Assembly: GCA_903879975.1 (NCBI GenBank)
Contig: CAIRNL010000284.1
Location: forward strand, 1 to 5,813
Direction of reading: 5' to 3'
Length of the DNA stretch: 5,813 nt
From: an uncultured Chloroflexota bacterium
GTDB taxonomy: Bacteria; Chloroflexota; Anaerolineae; Caldilineales; Caldilineaceae
Part shown: positions 1 through 5,597 of the stretch, piece by piece
How positions within the stretch are numbered: position 1 is the first letter of the stretch
How the letters are laid out: each line of letters opens with the position of its first letter
Notes under the pieces: model-generated
What the model was told of the DNA's origin: nothing
Seen by the model: only the letters and a program-made list of their open reading frames with translations
Databases searched by the model: none
Made by a program: the position numbers and the translations under genes

Positions 1-58
1 CTGCGCCGACGCCAGGGGCAACCGACACGCCGGCTGCGCCGACGCCAGAGGCAACCGA
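1..58 (+). repeat. Two-copy 25-bp direct repeat at 33-bp spacing
   Basis: Bases 1-25 and 34-58 match at 24 of 25 positions; the only difference is G16 versus A49. The 33-base period equals 11 codons in the frame of the upstream gene tail, so this is an intragenic repeat encoding Pro/Thr-rich linker units. More copies may lie to the left of the window. Confidence 0.8.
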
Positions 59-113
59 GATATGGCCCTATCCGGTACTTCCTGAGCCGACGGGCACAAT
101 ACTGGCATCGTAA
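1..113 (+). CDS. C-terminal tail of a Pro/Thr/Ala-rich protein (5' partial)
   Basis: The frame that starts at base 3 is open from the window edge to TAA at 111-113 and encodes about 36 residues. The first 18 are a low-complexity Ala/Pro/Thr/Glu stretch (APTPGATDTPA, then APTPEATE). A non-repetitive end, IWPYPVLPEPTGTILAS, follows. Such tails are typical of linkers in secreted or cell-surface proteins and are common in Chloroflexota extracellular proteins. The main domain lies outside the window, so no function can be given. Support for coding comes from the in-frame 33-base repeat (11 codons) and from a stop followed at once by a strong hairpin. The fragment is short, so the frame assignment is likely but not certain. 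Confidence 0.6.
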   Translation, partial: APTPGATDTPAAPTPEATEIWPYPVLPEPTGTILAS

Positions 114-118
114 GACAC

Positions 119-166
119 GTTTGGCACAGAAATGGGTGGTAACCGCCACCCATTTCTGTGCCAAAC
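119..166. repeat. Perfect 21-bp inverted repeat (hairpin) after the upstream gene
   Basis: Bases 119-139 are perfectly complementary to 146-166, leaving a 6-base loop (140-145). A T-G pair at 140/145 could shrink the loop to AACC. The hairpin begins 6 bases after the TAA that ends the upstream gene, so it would form in the 3' end of that mRNA. No T-run follows the right arm (the next bases are CTCGGTCC), and none follows the left arm on the other strand, so it is not a canonical intrinsic terminator. It could stabilise the mRNA end, act as a U-tract-independent terminator, or be one copy of a dispersed palindromic element. No start codon or SD makes sense of it as coding DNA. Confidence 0.85.
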
Positions 167-282
167 CTCGGTCCGGCTACCCGCAGCAGCCAGGCAGTGC
201 CGCATTCAGCATCCACTGTACCCGCCGATACCCTCTTGACAAGAACGCTCCGCTCAGCATCACCCACAGTAATCCGAGGTTT

Positions 283-306
283 GTTCCAATAGATGCGGTT
301 TGGAAC
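283..306. repeat. 7-bp inverted repeat overlapping the putative -35 box (possible operator)
   Basis: GTTCCAA (283-289) and TTGGAAC (300-306) are perfect reverse complements separated by 10 bases. The right arm coincides with the proposed -35 hexamer of the carboxypeptidase promoter. A second dyad, CGGTT-TGG-AACCG (296-308), overlaps it. This arrangement would suit a repressor site, but short dyads occur by chance and no regulator gene is in view. Confidence 0.3.
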
Positions 307-329
307 CGAGCGCGGATGGCGTGTACAAT
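300..329 (+). promoter_or_regulatory. Putative sigma-70-type promoter for the M32 carboxypeptidase
   Basis: A TTGGAA -35 (300-305, 4 of 6 consensus bases) and a TACAAT -10 (324-329, 5 of 6) are separated by 18 bases. Transcription would start near 335, giving a leader of roughly 75-80 bases. The surrounding non-coding stretch 167-412 shows no convincing gene. The one open frame across it, from within the hairpin to about 375, has a composition unlike the neighbouring proteins and no ribosome binding site. Confidence 0.45.
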
Positions 330-401
330 CCTGTCACTACATACCTGTTCGCGCCTACCCGTGGGCGATACGTGACCATGGCTTCAAACTGGCTACTGAG
401 T

Positions 402-408
402 GAGGTGA
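402..408 (+). promoter_or_regulatory. Shine-Dalgarno site fixing the M32 carboxypeptidase start
   Basis: GAGGTGA ends 4 bases before ATG 413, and its GAGG core ends 7 bases before it. An in-frame TGA lies at 401-403, so ATG 413 is the most upstream start possible in this frame. Confidence 0.75.
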
Positions 409-412
409 CGGC

Positions 413-1993
413 ATGGACAGCCGCATATTGGCTTTTGTAGATGGCAACCTGCAGACGAAATGGGACGAATTGCTGGCGCGCACGCGAGAGATTTATGACT
501 TGAACGCCATCGGGGCGTTGATGAGTTGGGACCAGAGCACCTACATGCCCCCCAAGGGCGGTACTCTACGCGGACGACAACTCGCCCTGATGGAACAGCT
601 CGCTCATGAACGGCGCACCGACCCGGCACTCGGCCGGCTGTTGGACGACTTGCAGCCCTATGCAGAGAGCCTCGCGCCGGATGACGACCGCGCCGCCATC
701 CTCCGTGAGGTACGCCGTAGCTACGAGCGCGCCGTGCGCATTCCGGCCAGCTTTGCCAGCGCCTTTGCCAAGCATACGTCGGAGTCGTTCATGGTCTGGA
801 TCGAAGCGCGCCCAGCCAACAACTTCGCAGCGGTGCAACCTTACCTGCAGAAGACGCTGGACATGAGCCGGCAGATGTCACAATTCCTGGGTACGTCAGG
901 CCACCTCGCTGACCCTCTCATCGACTTCGCCGACCGAGGCTTCACTGTGGCCGAACTGCGCCCACTCCTTGCCACGCTGAGTGTAGCGTTGACCTCGCTG
1001 GTCAAGCAGATCGGCGAGCGGCCACAGGTGGACAACAGTGTGCTGCACCACTTCTATCCCAAAGCCAGCCAACTTGCCTATGGGGAACAGGTGGCACGCG
1101 CCATAGGCTATGATTTCCAGCGCGGGCGCCAGGACGAGACCCACCACCCGTTCATGATCAAATTCGGCTACGACGACGTGCGCATCACCACGCGCGTCGA
1201 CGAGTACGACCTGGGCAATGCGCTCTTCGGCACCCTGCACGAGGCTGGCCACGCGCTCTACGAGCTTGGCATCGACCCTGCCTATGCGTCCACGGTACTC
1301 GACAGCGGGACATCGAGTGGCGTCCACGAAAGCCAATCGCGGCTATGGGAGAACATCGTCGGGCGCAGCGCGGCCTTCTGGCAGCACGCCTTCCCGCGAT
1401 TACAGACAGCTTTTCCCGAGCAGCTGGCCGGTGTCAGCGCCGAAGCCTTCTATCATGCAGTGAACCGTGTGGCGCCCTCTCTCATCCGCACGGAAGCCGA
1501 TGAAGTCACCTACAACCTGCACGTCATCATTCGTTTCGGACTCGAACTGGAGCTATTGGAGGGCAAACTTGCCATCGCCGACCTACCTGAGGCATGGCAC
1601 GCTCGCTACAGCGAGGCGCTTGGGGTTCGTGCGCCCACTGACGTGGACGGTATCTTGCAGGACGTGCACTGGTATGGTGGGCCTATCGGAGGCAGCTTCC
1701 AGGGCTATACGTTGGGTAACATCATGGCGGCGCAGTTCTATGCCGCTGCGCTCGCTGCCCATCCAGGGATCGAAGCTGAGATCGGCCGTGGAGAATTCAG
1801 CACGCTGCACAGTTGGCTACACGAAAATATCTACCGCCATGGCGCCAAGTACGCCCCCGGTGACTTGCTGATGCGCGCCACGGGCCAGCCCCTCACCGTC
1901 AAACCGTACCTTGAATACCTGTGCGCCAAGTTCAGCGGCATTTACGGTACACTGACGATCGATAGGCCAGCGGCCGGCATCCAATCCGCTTGA
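413..1993 (+). CDS. M32 family metallocarboxypeptidase (Taq carboxypeptidase-like)
   Basis: This 526-residue protein belongs to peptidase family M32, zinc enzymes that remove C-terminal amino acids with broad specificity; the family's usual length is about 500 residues. The metal site is intact. HEAGH lies at 276-280 (ligands His276 and His280, general base Glu277), and the family signature HESQSRLWEN starts at 305, placing Glu306 as the third ligand. The 26-residue step from His280 to Glu306 equals that in the Pyrococcus furiosus enzyme (His273 to Glu299). Other family blocks are visible: ALMSWDQ near the N-terminus, DEVTYNLHVIIRF, YTLGNIMAAQFY, and RHGAKYAPGDLLMRATG near the end. No signal peptide is seen, so it is probably cytoplasmic and acts in peptide turnover. 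The start is set by an SD site and an upstream in-frame stop. It has its own putative promoter. The last 15 or so residues look like a short, unconserved extension. Confidence 0.95.
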   Translation: MDSRILAFVDGNLQTKWDELLARTREIYDLNAIGALMSWDQSTYMPPKGGTLRGRQLALMEQLAHERRTDPALGRLLDDLQPYAESLAPDDDRAAILREVRRSYERAVRIPASFASAFAKHTSESFMVWIEARPANNFAAVQPYLQKTLDMSRQMSQFLGTSGHLADPLIDFADRGFTVAELRPLLATLSVALTSLVKQIGERPQVDNSVLHHFYPKASQLAYGEQVARAIGYDFQRGRQDETHHPFMIKFGYDDVRITTRVDEYDLGNALFGTLHEAGHALYELGIDPAYASTVLDSGTSSGVHESQSRLWENIVGRSAAFWQHAFPRLQTAFPEQLAGVSAEAFYHAVNRVAPSLIRTEADEVTYNLHVIIRFGLELELLEGKLAIADLPEAWHARYSEALGVRAPTDVDGILQDVHWYGGPIGGSFQGYTLGNIMAAQFYAAALAAHPGIEAEIGRGEFSTLHSWLHENIYRHGAKYAPGDLLMRATGQPLTVKPYLEYLCAKFSGIYGTLTIDRPAAGIQSA

Positions 1994-2027
1994 TTGCGCA
2001 GGGTAGCCCAGTCTGTCTGGTGAATTG

Positions 2028-2786
2028 ATGAGCCTCGTCGACCAGCGCATGGCCTGGAACGCCGTCAGCGGCGCCTATCAAAAATTGCACGAACACAGCA
2101 CGCTCCGTGTGTCGTACAGCGCGTGGGCGCCACCGGAAAGCGACCTGCAACTGTTGGGTAACGTGGCTGGCCGCCACATCCTGGATCTGGGCTGTGGCGG
2201 TGGCCAGAACAGTATCGCCCTGGCCCGGCAGGGTGCCCTGGTCACAGGCGTCGACCTGAGCGAAATGCAGATCGTCCATGCGCGCCAGCTCGCTGTGGCC
2301 AACGCTGTCGGCGTGGAGTTCATGCTGGGTAACGGCGAGGAACTCGACGCGTTCGCCGGCGGTGCATGGGATGTCGTTTTCAGCAGCAACACTTTCCCCT
2401 ACATTGCCGACATGTCCCGCTGCCTGGCCGGGTGCGCTCACGTGCTGCGACATGGCGGCCAGCTTGTGTTCAGCCTGGATCACCCGGCACGCGCCTGCTT
2501 CTTCGACGAGGAGACGGGTGAGCTGCTGCCCTATCCGGGACGCAGCTACTTCGACGAATCTCCCCTGCATTGGCGATTCGATGGCACCCCTATACGCATG
2601 GAAAGCTATCCCCGCACCCTAGCAACCTGGGTTACGCTGCTGGTCAACGCCGGTTTCAGGCTGGCACGGCTGGTCGAACCATTGCCGCCCACAGATCTGC
2701 TCGACGACTTCTGGCCAGAGGACGATCCGCGCTCGCCGCTGCGCAATCTGCCACACTGTGCGATTTTCGTGGCAGAAAAACGCTGA
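2028..2786 (+). CDS. Class I SAM-dependent methyltransferase
   Basis: This 252-residue protein has a Rossmann-type methyltransferase fold. Motif I is ILDLGCGGGQN (51-61), which binds S-adenosylmethionine. The acidic end of the second strand is VTGVDLSEMQ (72-81). WDVVFSSNTFPYI (114-126) is the motif IV region, and VLRHGGQLVFSLDHP (139-153) is the conserved block that follows. The layout resembles the Methyltransf_11/25 and UbiE-like groups. The C-terminal third (YFDESPLHWRFDG, then LATWVTLLVNAGFRLARLVEP) is typical of small-molecule methyltransferases, but the substrate cannot be read from sequence. ATG 2028 is preferred over the adjacent in-frame TTG 2025. The SD is weak (GGTGA, 4 bases upstream). 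The gene starts 34 bases after the carboxypeptidase stop in the same direction and is probably co-transcribed with it, though the two functions show no obvious link. Confidence 0.88.
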   Translation: MSLVDQRMAWNAVSGAYQKLHEHSTLRVSYSAWAPPESDLQLLGNVAGRHILDLGCGGGQNSIALARQGALVTGVDLSEMQIVHARQLAVANAVGVEFMLGNGEELDAFAGGAWDVVFSSNTFPYIADMSRCLAGCAHVLRHGGQLVFSLDHPARACFFDEETGELLPYPGRSYFDESPLHWRFDGTPIRMESYPRTLATWVTLLVNAGFRLARLVEPLPPTDLLDDFWPEDDPRSPLRNLPHCAIFVAEKR

Positions 2787-2822
2787 CGGGCTGGTGAAAA
2801 GGGTGAGTGTGGAGACTGTCAA

Positions 2823-2853
2823 TTGTTAGCTTGTGTGCCATCCAGGGCATAAT
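2823..2853 (+). promoter_or_regulatory. Putative promoter for the PyrK-like gene, possibly leaderless
   Basis: A TTGTTA -35 (2823-2828) and a CATAAT -10 (2848-2853, 5 of 6) are separated by 19 bases, which is slightly long. The -10 ends 6 bases before ATG 2860, so transcription could start on the A of the start codon. It lies in the 73-base gap after the methyltransferase. The hexamer match is moderate. Confidence 0.4.
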
Positions 2854-2859
2854 GACAAC

Positions 2860-3588
2860 ATGAATCGCTTCACACTCCCCGCTGCCGCGCGCATCGCTGC
2901 GGTTGAGACCGACAACTACCGCACCAAAACCTTTGTGCTCGACATGCGGCTGGATGCTGTGCCAGGCCAGTTTGTGATGGCATGGCTGCCCCGCTTCGAC
3001 GAGAAACCCTTCTCGCTGGTGAATGCCGACCCGGTCACGTTGATGATCACGGCTGTTGGTCCCTTTACGCGCCTGGTTCACGACCTAGAGGTGGGCGACC
3101 GTCTGTGGCTGCGCGGCTCCTTTGGCAGCGGTTTCTGCGTAGCTGAGAAGCAGAAGCGGCTGGCGCTGGTCGGGGGAGGCTACGGCGTGGCGCCGCTGCT
3201 TTGGCTGGCGCGCACACAGCTGGACATTGCCGAGACAATCACGCCGATTATTGGCGCACGCACAGCCTGCGATCTACTCTACACCGACCGCTTTGATGCC
3301 CTCGCTGCGCCTGCGCCCCTCCTCGCCACCGAGGATGGCTCGCGCGGGCTGCGCGGACGCGTCACCGACGCACTGGCGCCCCTGCTGGAGCGCGGCGAGA
3401 TCGACGGTATTTTCGCCTGCGGGCCACACGGCATGCTGGCCGCGTTGGAGCCGCTTGGCCGGCAGCACGGCGTACCCTGCCAGCTCAGCTGGGAGGCGTA
3501 CATGCGCTGCGCCATCGGGATCTGCGGTGCGTGCGAGCATGAAGGTGCCGTGCTCTGTCTCGACGGGCCGGTGCTTTCAGCCGGGTAA
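2860..3588 (+). CDS. pyrK: PyrK-like electron transfer subunit (FAD/NAD-binding, 2Fe-2S)
   Basis: This 242-residue protein has the ferredoxin-reductase layout of the electron transfer subunit of type 1B dihydroorotate dehydrogenase. The N-terminal FAD-binding barrel carries PGQFVMAWLP (35-44) and the flavin motif DEKPFSLVN (47-55). The nucleotide-binding domain carries LVGGGYGVAPLL (103-114) and the IFACGPHGML block (184-193). Four cysteines near the end (217, 222, 225, 233; C-x4-C-x2-C-x7-C) would bind a 2Fe-2S cluster, followed by LDGPVL. The last Cys spacing is shorter than in Lactococcus PyrK and resembles archaeal-type homologues. The protein stops soon after, at SAG, and seems clipped at the C-terminus. 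GTG 2833 is an alternative start adding 9 residues, but it would put the promoter-like -10 inside the gene. No pyrD or other pyrimidine gene is in the window, so another redox partner is possible. The family assignment is firm; the exact role is not. Confidence 0.85.
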   Translation: MNRFTLPAAARIAAVETDNYRTKTFVLDMRLDAVPGQFVMAWLPRFDEKPFSLVNADPVTLMITAVGPFTRLVHDLEVGDRLWLRGSFGSGFCVAEKQKRLALVGGGYGVAPLLWLARTQLDIAETITPIIGARTACDLLYTDRFDALAAPAPLLATEDGSRGLRGRVTDALAPLLERGEIDGIFACGPHGMLAALEPLGRQHGVPCQLSWEAYMRCAIGICGACEHEGAVLCLDGPVLSAG

Positions 3589-3659
3589 GTCCCGTTCAAC
3601 CCGCAGAAGATCATTTTCCCGGGTATTGCCTCGTACGTTCAATGAACCGGACAACGGAA

Positions 3660-3688
3660 TTGACAACTCAAGAGCGCCAATCGAAAAT
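3660..3688 (+). promoter_or_regulatory. Putative promoter for the xdhC-xdhC-cutC unit, possibly leaderless
   Basis: A perfect TTGACA -35 (3660-3665), a 17-base spacer and a GAAAAT -10 (3683-3688, 4 of 6) lie in the 107-base gap after the PyrK-like gene. The -10 ends 7 bases before ATG 3696, so the mRNA would begin at or next to the start codon. There is no SD before 3696, which fits. If correct, this rules out ATG 3642 as the start. Confidence 0.5.
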
Positions 3689-3695
3689 ACATGCT

Positions 3696-4031
3696 ATGTC
3701 ATCCTTCTATCACCAACTTCAAGCGTTGCTCGACAACGGGCTGACCGTAGCCGTCGCCACCATCACACAGGTCAAGGGATCCACCCCGCGCGAGGTCGGC
3801 GCCAAGATGATCATCCACCCCTATGGCAAGCACCTTGGGACCGTGGGGGGCGGCTGCGGCGAAGCCGATGTCATTCGCACCGGCCTGGACGTGATCCAAG
3901 ATGGTGTGCCGCGCACGGTGCATGTGGACCTGACCGACGCCATCAGTATGCAGAGCCTGGGCGTGTGTGGTGGCATCATGGATGTCTTCGTCGAGCGGTG
4001 GGCGCCCGAAGCGGAAGCGGCGGCGCAATGA
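3696..4031 (+). CDS. Short XdhC/CoxI N-domain protein (molybdenum hydroxylase maturation)
   Basis: This 111-residue protein is only the N-terminal XdhC/CoxI domain. The hallmark blocks are all present: VAVATITQVKGSTPREVGAKM (18-38), GTVGGGCGEADV (48-59) and the cysteine motif GVCGGIMDVF (89-98). Family members such as Rhodobacter XdhC bind molybdenum cofactor, protect it during sulfuration, and pass it to xanthine dehydrogenase-type enzymes. Usually this domain is fused to a Rossmann domain; here that is encoded by the next gene, 4 bases downstream. An in-frame ATG at 3642 would add 18 residues (MNRTTELTTQERQSKIHA) that look unlike the family. ATG 3696 matches the usual N-terminus and the upstream promoter-like sequence. 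The family call is firm; the client enzyme is not in view. Confidence 0.88.
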   Translation: MSSFYHQLQALLDNGLTVAVATITQVKGSTPREVGAKMIIHPYGKHLGTVGGGCGEADVIRTGLDVIQDGVPRTVHVDLTDAISMQSLGVCGGIMDVFVERWAPEAEAAAQ

Positions 4032-4035
4032 GCGT

Positions 4036-4839
4036 ATGACGGCAGCCGTCTTACAAGCCCTGGTGCACGCTGAGATGCGGCGCGAGTCAGTCGCCCTGGT
4101 CACCGTAACGAGCAGCGATCAAAACTATACCGGGTTGGCTGGCCGGCACCTGGTAGTCTGGGCCGACGATCGGCCACCCGTAGGCGATTTGGTGCTCAAC
4201 ACCTGGCAGGCAGAGTTGGTCGCGGCCGCCCATGCTGCGCTGGCAGAACGCCGCCATCGCCAAGTGTATTTCGCCGGTGACCAGGGATCGATTCGCCTTT
4301 TCATCGAGGTACGCGCCCAACCCTATCACCTGATCATTGCCGGCGCCGGGCATGTGGCTGTGCCGCTGGCAAGCATGGCGACGTTGTGCGACTTCACTGT
4401 CACCGTGCTCGATGATCGGCCGCAATACGCCAATATGCAACGCTTTCCCACGGCAGACCGAGTCATCTCCGGGCCATTTCGGGAAGAACTGCGCAAGCTA
4501 CGCGGCGACCGTGTCACTTTTGACCCTGCCACGTGCCTGGTGCTCGTGACCCGCGGCCACCAGCACGACGTCGATCTGCTGCTCGAAGTGCTGGACGATC
4601 CGCTGGCTTACATCGGCATGATCGGCAGCCGACGGCGCATCCGCGCGGTCTACGAACTGCTGGAGCGCGAGCGCGGCATTGCCCGTCACAAGTTCGACCG
4701 CGTGCATGCACCCATCGGCCTGGACATCGGTGCACAGAGCCCGGCAGAAATTGCCGTGGCCATTCTAGCAGAGATCATCAGCGTGGTGACAAGGCGGAGG
4801 GGGGATATCTTGTTATCCAGCCATGCCCATTCTACTTGA
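4036..4839 (+). CDS. xdhC: XdhC/CoxI family protein with Rossmann C-domain
   Basis: This 267-residue protein has the XdhC C-terminal Rossmann domain: HLIIAGAGHVAVPLASMA (98-115), VTVLDDRPQYANMQRFP (122-138), CLVLVTRGHQHDVDLL (167-182), YIGMIGSRRRI (192-202) and IGLDIGAQSPAEIAVAILAEI (227-247). Residues 1-97 look like a decayed copy of the XdhC N-domain. VALVTVTSS and GRHLVVW are recognisable, but the GSTPR, GGGCxE and CGG motifs of the preceding gene are absent. The two genes may therefore act as a pair, the small one supplying the conserved cysteine motifs. ATG 4036 lies 4 bases after the previous stop, which suggests translational coupling. A longer in-frame start at 3967 would read through the previous gene's coding sequence and add a basic, unrelated stretch. 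The 3' end overlaps cutC by 17 bases. Confidence 0.9.
   Translation: MTAAVLQALVHAEMRRESVALVTVTSSDQNYTGLAGRHLVVWADDRPPVGDLVLNTWQAELVAAAHAALAERRHRQVYFAGDQGSIRLFIEVRAQPYHLIIAGAGHVAVPLASMATLCDFTVTVLDDRPQYANMQRFPTADRVISGPFREELRKLRGDRVTFDPATCLVLVTRGHQHDVDLLLEVLDDPLAYIGMIGSRRRIRAVYELLERERGIARHKFDRVHAPIGLDIGAQSPAEIAVAILAEIISVVTRRRGDILLSSHAHST
4796..4818 (+). promoter_or_regulatory. Distant SD-like run and small hairpin before cutC
   Basis: A purine run GGAGGGGGGA (4796-4805) is the only SD-like sequence before cutC. It ends about 17 bases from ATG 4823, which is too far for normal use. Between them, GGATA (4803-4807) and TATCC (4814-4818) can pair around a 6-base loop, which would shorten the effective distance. 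All of this lies inside the end of the xdhC reading frame. The role is an inference. Confidence 0.25.
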
Positions 4840-5572
4840 AATCATCGCTACCACTGCCGGGGACTGCGCCGTCATCGAACGACACGGAGGCGAGCGCATC
4901 GAGCTCTGCTCGGCGCTGGCGCTGGGCGGGCTGACCCCGTCGGCTGGGCTGGTCGCTGCCGCACGTGCGGCGACCTCCTTGCCGATCATGATGATGCTGC
5001 GCCCGCGCGAAGGTGGCTTCTGCTACACGGACGCAGAGTTCGCCACACTGCTGTACGACCTGGAGTTCGGCATGACACAACCTATGGACGGTTTCGTCTT
5101 CGGTTGCCTCTGCGAAGACGGCACGGTCGACCAGGTGCGCACGCGCCACATCGTCGAGCAGGCCCGCGGACGCCAGACGGTCTTCCACCGTGCCTTCGAC
5201 GTGACACCCGATCCGCTGGCTGCACTGGAAACGCTCATCGACCTCGGCGTGACACGCGTGCTGACGTCGGGCCAGCGGCCGACGGCGATAGAAGGCGCCG
5301 ATCTGCTGCGTGCGCTGGTGGAGCAGGCAGCAGGCCGCATCGAGATTCTGCCCGGCGCCGGCGTGCGGCCGGAGAATGTGGCTGCGTTGATCCGGCGCAC
5401 CGGCGTGACCCAGGTGCATGCCTCGGCCGGCGGTGTACGGCTCGACCCGTCGACAGGCGCACAGCCGGGACTGGGCTTTGGCGGGCAGGCGATGGCGGAG
5501 GGTGAAGGGTACCGCGTGGCGGAGGCAGGGATCGTGGCCGCGTTGCGGCGGGAGATCGGTGAGAGGGGGTAA
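4823..5572 (+). CDS. cutC: CutC family protein (copper homeostasis-associated TIM barrel)
   Basis: This 249-residue protein matches the CutC family in length (E. coli CutC is 248) and along its whole sequence. Blocks include RIELCSALALGGLTPS (25-40), MMLRPREGGFCYTDAEF (57-73), MDGFVFGCLCEDGTVD (88-103), TVFHRAFDVTPDPLAALE (119-136), TRVLTSGQRPTAIEG (144-158) and EILPGAGVRPENV (174-186). Cys29, in the ELCS motif, is the conserved cysteine discussed as a copper ligand in human CutC. The family was linked to copper tolerance in E. coli, but that phenotype was later traced to the sRNA MicL encoded at the 3' end of cutC, so the biochemical role remains unsettled. Gly-rich residues 204-230 near the end are expected in this barrel. 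The start overlaps the xdhC end by 17 bases, and no other in-frame start fits. Its translation is probably coupled to xdhC. Confidence 0.93.
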   Translation: MPILLEIIATTAGDCAVIERHGGERIELCSALALGGLTPSAGLVAAARAATSLPIMMMLRPREGGFCYTDAEFATLLYDLEFGMTQPMDGFVFGCLCEDGTVDQVRTRHIVEQARGRQTVFHRAFDVTPDPLAALETLIDLGVTRVLTSGQRPTAIEGADLLRALVEQAAGRIEILPGAGVRPENVAALIRRTGVTQVHASAGGVRLDPSTGAQPGLGFGGQAMAEGEGYRVAEAGIVAALRREIGERG

Positions 5573-5597
5573 GGGGTGACGAAGGAAAGTGGACCGT

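Noticed and set aside
119..166. Canonical rho-independent terminator
   Set aside because: The stem is very strong, but no T-run follows the right arm on the plus strand or the left arm on the minus strand, so it is kept as an inverted repeat of unknown role.
121..375. 84-codon open frame beginning inside the large hairpin
   Set aside because: It starts within the inverted repeat, has no SD, covers the proposed promoter, and its protein matches nothing I recognise.
1932..2570. 212-codon open frame on the minus strand opposite the methyltransferase
   Set aside because: It is a shadow of a gene with clear SAM-binding motifs, and its own translation shows no family features.
2794..2822. Minus-strand promoter using TTGACA complementary to 2817-2822
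   Set aside because: No acceptable -10 hexamer lies at a suitable distance, and no minus-strand gene follows.
3227..4039. Long plus-strand open frame across the PyrK-like and short XdhC genes
   Set aside because: Its translation is Arg/Ser/Pro-rich and featureless, and it overlaps two genes with strong motifs in other frames.
3990..4040. Frameshift that splits one xdhC gene into two
   Set aside because: The downstream gene has its own ATG and its own N-domain remnant before the Rossmann domain, so joining the two would give two N-domains rather than restore a normal XdhC.
5573..5597. Bidirectional terminator between the convergent cutC and racemase-like genes
   Set aside because: The 25-base gap has no inverted repeat of useful length and no T-run.
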